Below the pieces are notes generated by a model that did no database searches, was not told the origin of the DNA, and worked only from the letters and a program-made list of their open reading frames with translations. Below, in pieces: positions 20,620 through 25,604 of a stretch of 25,604 bases of DNA. This stretch comes from Choristocarpus tenellus KU-1152 (Eukaryota; Phaeophyceae), in contig CAXNAD020000183.1 of assembly GCA_964200185.2 (NCBI GenBank), forward strand, positions 1-25,604. Reading direction: 5' to 3'. Position 1 is the stretch's first letter; each line of letters starts with the position of its first letter. A program made the position numbers and the translations under genes.

Positions 20620-21110
20620 TCTGCCTTCTATTGGTGAGTATATTCTTCAATTTTGAACATGAAAATGCCCTTTCTTCGGAGCCATTGTGAGTCTGGTTGC
20701 AAAAGGACAGTTGACAGGATCGTTCTTGGTGGAATTTCTCCACAAGCCATTTGTTTCGATCATTGAGATGCTTTTTGTCATACATCTTGTAGCTGAACAG
20801 CTTGTCTTTCTGGGGAACTGGCACCCCAAATACACCGACTTCCAGCCCTCATCATCAAATGATAGTTGCAGGTTGCCCCCGATCTTGGTTGTGTTGGAAA
20901 GCTGGTGTTCCTCACAACATGATGCATGTCATGTGATATTGTGATTCCGAAGGGAATTTAGTGGTTTTAGCTCCTGGAGTGAACTGACAGTACTTACGGA
21001 GCAGAGAGAGTACAACTCTATCCAACCTGTGCTCAACATCTGTTAACGCAAATGGAAGTCTGAATTCGAGTTGTTTCATGGTCTCCCAGCTCATCCTCAT
21101 TAGCTGCCAC
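20620..21110 (-). pseudogene. Frame-broken minus-strand coding relic, family unknown
   Basis: Successive minus-strand frames read like protein: SWETMKQLEFRLPFALTDVE and HRLDRVVLSLLRKYCQFTPG (21100 to about 20985), then DDEGWKSVYLG in one frame near 20850, then VPVPQKDKLFSYKMYDKKHL and NDRNKWLVEKFHQERSC in the next (about 20830-20720). Frameshifts and stops separate them. The charge and hydrophobic pattern looks like a genuine protein rather than random translation. I cannot name the family; a transposon gene is a reasonable guess in this setting. Confidence 0.4.
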
Positions 21111-21659
21111 TCCGAGGTTGTGGAGGATTCTCAAGAGTAGATCAACGCTTGCTTATGTTGGCTGCAAGAGCAAAACCTTGATTTATGATTGTTTGTTCTT
21201 CTAACCACCTTTCTGATTCATTGCGGGTCCTCAATTCGGGGAAATTAGTCAATAGGTGGGATTATGTGTGGGAGACCTATTCTGAAATTGTGTCAGTCAA
21301 AACCAGTGACTGGGATCTTCTGAACCCTTGAACATGTAGTATGAACAGCATGGATGGGTTGGGGTGGAGGATGGTGAGAAACCCTGCAGGGGTACATTTC
21401 CCTACAGGTGCTATGCCACCATGCAGAAAACGTGACTGGCTTTTGCAGAACACCAGTGCCCAATTATCCGCAGGATTCTGCAGCTAGGAGTTAGAGGTTG
21501 CTGATGAGCTGTGACCTTCCAGCCCCCTTAGCGTGAGCAGGGTGCATACAGAGTAGTCTCCAGATTGCAAGAAGGGAAAGAGAAGGGTCTTGAGGGAGAA
21601 GGAGGGACGGACCGTCCCACAATTTGTATACAATCTGTCTTGATATGTTAGGATTTTCG
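21111..21659. other. No gene seen; possible 5' part of the LINE relic
   Basis: Neither strand shows a recognisable coding segment here. The stretch lies directly before the first LINE endonuclease trace and could be its 5' untranslated or first-frame region, but no boundary or target-site duplication could be picked out. Confidence 0.35.
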
Positions 21660-23665
21660 GATCAGATAGTTAAATGTAGCCACTTCAATTGTTTGAACCA
21701 TGGCTGCGAAATGGGAAGAATGGAGTGGGTTGTGACATGGTATTGATGCAACAGGATTGGGCTCATGCATTCAATGTGATTGGACTTCAAGAGATAAGGT
21801 ATGATGAGATTTCTAGCCTTGGATTCTCTGATCCCAAATACAGGGTATTTGCTGGTGGGGGTGTGGATAGAAAGGGTATCTGTATGGGGTAGGTTTGGCA
21901 GGGAGTCACTCCTCAAACAGGCTGCCTATGAAGTAGAGTATCTAGATGAGTGGGTGACGAAGGACTGGTTCCTGATGGCAGGCAGTTCAACTGGGGTTAT
22001 ATTTGTTGTGGGATATGCCTCAACAGAACAGGTCGTAGAGACAGGCAATGATTTCTGGAAGATGCAAACCGTGGTGCAGCAGACCCCCACCAAGTACAAG
22101 CTATTTGTCTGATAGATCCAAACAACAGAATTAAGGTACAAGGAGGAACACAACAGCAGGATGCTTGTGGCATACAACACGTGATCGACCTGACGCATGA
22201 GAATATAGTCAAGACAAAGGTACCCAATCTCCCCCTAGTTGCCCAAGCATGTATGGGACCCTTTCCCCTTGGTATTCTGAAACACATGTTGACTGGTGCA
22301 AGTCTGTTCATCACTGCGAACATCAACAGGTGCTCACCATAATATTCAACACATCTTCTTGTTCGTATGAATTGTGAAGGCGTAAACCATTCAGCCAACA
22401 GAATCAGACAAGTGTATTTTATCAACTCTTCTTGACTGTTTTGCTACCGATCATAAGATGTATCTGGATGGAAAGAGGCGAACTTTTCTCAACTGACAAG
22501 CCCTGATGTCTACTTGCCTCTTGAGATCTGAACTAGTACGTGTGGTTGCTGGAGAAATCCTCAGAGGAGGCGTTGACAAGAAAGATAAACCTTTGTATTT
22601 ACCAGTCACAGTAGCAATCTTGTACAGAGTCCATTTGTTGGAAGCTGAATCAAACGTTCCTGTCACCTCCGACACAGAAGGTGTTGCCAGGTGGGTGGTG
22701 TGCCAGCAACTAAGTTCATGTAGACTCCCTTGAGCTCTGGGAGGAACGAGGAAGGGCATGGAAACAATAGCACTCAGGCCTGCAAAATGCTATTTTCAAA
22801 AAGGTGTTGAAGACGGCCGGCAAGCAGATCAAACGGGTGTGCGTGTCTACCTTACAGGAGCTTTTTGACACCTACACCAGAGACGTGGTAAACCTTACCA
22901 ATCATGGGGGCCAAGCTGGTTTCTACCAACAACCGAAAGGGTGAAGGACGGTGTCAGATCCAAAGTTGGAGACCATGTGTATTAACCTCCCCATAAGGTC
23001 GCAATTAGACAAATCTGTTGGGTCAGAACTACAACCAGACTGACAAGTTTGTTTACCTTGGAGAAACTTCAGTGATGAAGCTCTTATCACTACCCTTCTC
23101 AAGGGTTCTAAAAGTTTGAAGTTGTTTCCGATTATGCAGCCAACTGTTGTATGATCGGATCTCAGGTCTATGTATCACCTGAGCTGAAGTAGTTGAGGTT
23201 CTGTTATATGGTTGTATGGCATGGACACTCCGCCAGGTTCGCTGTATGAAGCTTCGCTCCTACCAGCATATACCTCTCCTAAACTGCTCCAGATTTCGCA
23301 ATGGGAACACACTAGTCACACACTGTCGTATATAGATGCCCTGTGAAGACTGGGTGTGAAAGTATCGAGGTGACTGGATGAAAATGGAGACTCCTATTCG
23401 CAGGGTCAGTTGCACACATGAGAGATTTCCAAGGTGTTGATGTTCCGGGAGGTTGCTGATGGAAAATGGAAGCAAGGTGGACACCAGAAGAACTAATGGA
23501 TGAGCACCACCTTGAGAATTTTGGGATCACAGTTGAAAGATGGAGCACAGCAGCAACCAACCAACAGAGGTGTTCTGAGTAGATGGTGGCGCAACTGGTT
23601 TAATGACAGATTGGCATTCCAAGGGAGCTGTGGTAGCTAATGTACATCATGCTGAAGTAGCAGCT
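21660..23665 (+). mobile_element. Decayed non-LTR retrotransposon (LINE), most of RT core missing
   Basis: Plus-strand fragments in shifting frames follow the order of a LINE ORF2. AP-type endonuclease traces: FNVIGLQEIRYDEISSLGFS and YRVFAGGGVDRKG near 21770-21890, then EVEYLDEWVTKDW, STEQVVETGNDFWKM and QQTPTKYKLFV to about 22110, then ATDHKMYLDGKRR near 22440-22475, matching the SDH-type end of the domain. The linker before reverse transcriptase shows KTAGKQIKRVCVSTLQELFD and NHGGQAGFYQ (22810-22930). The C-terminal part shows NQTDKFVYLGET (about 23025-23070), EVVEVLLYGCMAWTLRQVR (about 23185-23245) and FMTDWH-like residues near 23600. Between 22960 and 23000 the reverse-transcriptase palm, including the catalytic YxDD box, is absent. 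Many stops and frameshifts show it is dead. Confidence 0.75.
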
Positions 23666-24068
23666 AGGCAACCCCAAATACCACTACCACTGTCTGCTGA
23701 ATGCTGCTATCTCCTGGAATTTCTCTTTTGGGTCGGTTTTTCTTGCATCCGTCTTTTTCCCTTCCCTTTTGCTTCCTTCCTTTTTAGTGTCCTTTGTTTG
23801 ACATGCAATGAGTGGTGTTTTTTCAGATGCATGGGCCTGATGTGACTCAAGACCTTTTCTTGGATGCTAGTGTGTCACACCTAGATTCTCTTGTTAACCT
23901 CATAGATACACTGAATTCCTTCTACCTTTTGCTTGGTGTTCTTTTTTATTCTATTTTTCTTTATCCTCTTACTGCGTAGTCATTTTTTTTCTTTTGTGAT
24001 ACTTGTATTTGTCAGTTTGTGTTGCTCTTGACTACCTTTGGACCACAGATCTGGGACCCATCAGACTG
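23666..24068 (+). other. Pyrimidine-rich stretch with acceptor-like site and short ORF
   Basis: A strong CT tract (about 23715-23795) leads to GTGTTTTTTCAG ending at 23826, followed by an open frame from ATG at 23827 containing HGPDVTQDLFLDASVSHL and ending TAG near 23979. This looks like an intron-exon boundary of a further gene, or the 3' tail of the LINE. A second acceptor-like TTGGACCACAG ends near 24049. No family was recognised. Confidence 0.3.
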
Positions 24069-24420
24069 ACACAAGAAATATAACAATACAGTCCAGAGTA
24101 ATGTAGTACTCCAGAGTAGTAATTTTTCAAGTGATGAAAATGAATTTATGGATCAGAAAGAGCCAGACTTCGAGCTGGAGTCAAGGGGCTTTGTGTTGCA
24201 GGAACTTGATATCGGGCTGGTTCAGAAAACTACAGAGGAGGCAAGATTTGTTCTGGAGCCTGGAGCCTGGAGCCTGGAGCCTGGAGCCTGGAGCCTGGGA
24301 AAATGACACCTTTATGGAGGTTGATACAAAGGAGGGTTCTGAAGGAAACTTTGATGCGAAGAAGGATGGGCCAGAAAGAATGGCGGAAAGGAGCATAGGC
24401 AATTTTGATCTGATGTCATA
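24069..24420 (+). pseudogene. Acidic open frame broken by a 7-bp minisatellite
   Basis: From 24072 one frame is open through SSSDENEFMDQKEPDFELES, GFVLQELDIGLVQKTTEEAR and FVLEPGAW, then stops just after the repeat array. The following acidic segment (ENDTFMEVDTKEGSEGNFD and AKKDGPERMAERSIGNFDLM) is in a different frame, ending at TAG 24418-24420. Both halves have similar acidic composition, so the array has probably shifted the frame of a once-continuous protein. Acidic N-termini of this type occur in some transposases, but nothing specific was recognised. Confidence 0.35.
24253..24298. repeat. 7-bp minisatellite, unit CTGGAGC, six full copies plus partial
   Basis: Six identical tandem copies of CTGGAGC occupy 24253-24294 and a partial CTGG follows. 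Because seven is not a multiple of three, each gain or loss of a unit changes the reading frame of the ORF it sits in. The perfect identity shows that it is young or actively changing. Confidence 0.95.
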
Positions 24421-25206
24421 GAAAGAGAGTGGGAGAGATACATTGTGTGACTTGCTGACCAGAACATCAATCCACCATCTTAGCTAGGTGGATCATTTGA
24501 GCATCAACTGACGTACAAAAATAGACTGTTTTGCTTGTGGGTGTGTAAGTGAGTTCATTTCCACCAGAACCTGGGATGATACAGGAAGGAAATGAGTTGA
24601 AGGAATGGCATCTGTGGAATGGGGCGGTAAAGGAGGAAGTGGTCTTGGACAACAAATGAGTGCAGATCCAAATAGCTTCCACATCTAATACATGTTTATC
24701 GGAAAAACAAAGGGGGTGAAAAATGGAGTGTGTAAAGGTGCAAGGGGGGCTAGAGCTCTAGGGTGATGAGGAATCAAAAGGTTGGAACTAGTATTTTAAA
24801 TACACATGGAAGGATGTATGAAATATGAATGTTCTCATAGGGTAAGGAGAAGTGCCACATATGATACTTTATAATACCTCCCAGGGTGTGGAAACCCTTT
24901 ATACTTTTTGGTTCTTTCTGGCCTATTGAAGCCAATTGTGCATTTATTTAAATTGTCCATGGGACAAGCCTCCTTGTCGTGCATCTGGAAGTACGTATGT
25001 GCAAGTATGACAAAACCCTATAATACGTGTGCTATGTAGGTATGAAGGATGAACTTGCAAACTTACCATCTTAGGCTGGGACATTTGCAATAGACCAGAA
25101 CCTGTATATTGGCAACCTAGCCCAGCAAATTGGGACTACAAGCAAACTACCAATAGTCACCATGGGGGAGGACAACTAGGGGCCTGTTTCGGCAGTTTAC
25201 AGATTT
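24421..25206. other. No gene recognised
   Basis: This region contains AT-rich sequence and short frames on both strands without coding character. The ORFs on the minus strand (24467-24684) are Pro/Ser-rich and look like chance translations. Confidence 0.5.
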
Positions 25207-25482
25207 ATGTTTGCAGGGATTAATATGGGCAACTCTTATGACTGGGCCGGATATGTCTTTGCAGTTTGCGAGTTGGCATTGCATATTGAGGATCCAAGAT
25301 TGGCTGGTTGGTTGGATGCTGAGAATGTAGTAGGGTATCTGTTCGATACTGGAGAGAAAATTTTTTCTTTCGGAGGTTTTGGAATGTATGGAAATAGACC
25401 AAGAGACCAGGTGATTGGCGATTCTGATGCTCATTGTGTCATTACATGGAGAGCAGATTATCCTTTTTGGGTGGAGGTGTGA
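25207..25482 (+). CDS. Unassigned open frame, 91 codons
   Basis: The frame is open from 25207 to TGA 25480-25482 and has a plausible amino-acid mix: SYDWAGYVFAVCELALHIED, PRLAGWLDAENVVGYLFDTG, FSFGGFGMYGNRPRDQVIGD and HCVITWRADYPFWVEV. An AG at 25217-25218 after a T-containing stretch (TTTATGTTTGCAG) could be a splice acceptor, which would make this an internal exon. The minus-strand ORF of 142 codons over the same place lacks a coding-like codon pattern. Family not recognised. Confidence 0.35.
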   Translation: MFAGINMGNSYDWAGYVFAVCELALHIEDPRLAGWLDAENVVGYLFDTGEKIFSFGGFGMYGNRPRDQVIGDSDAHCVITWRADYPFWVEV

Positions 25483-25586
25483 TTTTGGAGGACATATTGA
25501 CTTGTAATCGTGAACGTATAAAATAGCTGAATTATTAACTGCTGAGGGAACTAGGGATGAGTGTCTAAGACCCAAAGTATCTGGGA

Positions 25587-25598
25587 GGGGGGGGGGGG
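25587..25598. repeat. 12-G homopolymer at the window edge
   Basis: Twelve consecutive G residues lie six bases before the window end. Together with the 11-G and 21-G runs near 12.7-12.8 kb they show that long G homopolymers are common in this genome or a feature of its assembly. Confidence 0.9.
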
Positions 25599-25604
25599 CG
25601 TACA

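Noticed and set aside
25147-25575. 142-codon minus-strand open frame at the right end
   Set aside because: Codon use and composition (Ser/Ile/His-rich) look random, and the plus-strand frame inside it is more protein-like.

Overview
This window looks like nuclear DNA from a eukaryote with long spliceosomal introns. By eye the base composition is moderate, with many G-rich and T-rich tracts. There is no operon structure and no sign of bacterial gene spacing. The gene content (a large pentatricopeptide-repeat protein, decayed LINE and transposase relics) and the exon style (Gly/Ser/Glu-rich linkers between helical repeats, GTGAGT/GTGGGT donors) would fit an alga, for example a photosynthetic stramenopile. 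The species cannot be fixed from sequence alone.

The main feature is one plus-strand gene spread over about 20 kb, from at least position 406 to a stop codon at 20362-20364. It was pieced together exon by exon. Each exon carries PPR helix pairs (motifs such as YAFNAIITAC, THTALIDVLG, YNAALSVA, TINIVARLLG and TDFETLIHHC), and most exon junctions have GT and AG at the intron ends and keep the reading frame. Several repeats that are split by introns come out at exactly 35 residues when joined, which is strong internal evidence. About thirteen exons are recognised, with introns from about 170 bp to about 4.2 kb. The 5' end is unresolved and the gene may begin outside the window. One stretch (12.69-13.48 kb, beside a 10-N assembly gap and long homopolymers) has conflicting frames.

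The introns hold most of the non-coding structure. The first large intron (521-4728) contains a 310-bp fold-back element (3426-3735), a minus-strand fragment resembling the end of a transposase (about 3060-3346) and an open frame with coding-like codon use (3837-4253). The 3.9-kb intron (6222-10130) holds three separate diverged arrays of a unit of about 70-80 bp, plus a (GT)n tract.

Downstream of the PPR gene lies repeat territory. A minus-strand, frame-broken coding relic covers about 20.6-21.1 kb. A decayed non-LTR (LINE) element in plus orientation covers about 21.66-23.66 kb; it keeps traces of the endonuclease, the linker and the C-terminal end, but most of the reverse-transcriptase core is missing. 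The last 2 kb has a pyrimidine tract with an acceptor-like site, a 7-bp minisatellite that switches between two acidic reading frames, and an unassigned 276-bp open frame. No rRNA, tRNA, CRISPR or complete autonomous mobile element was recognised.
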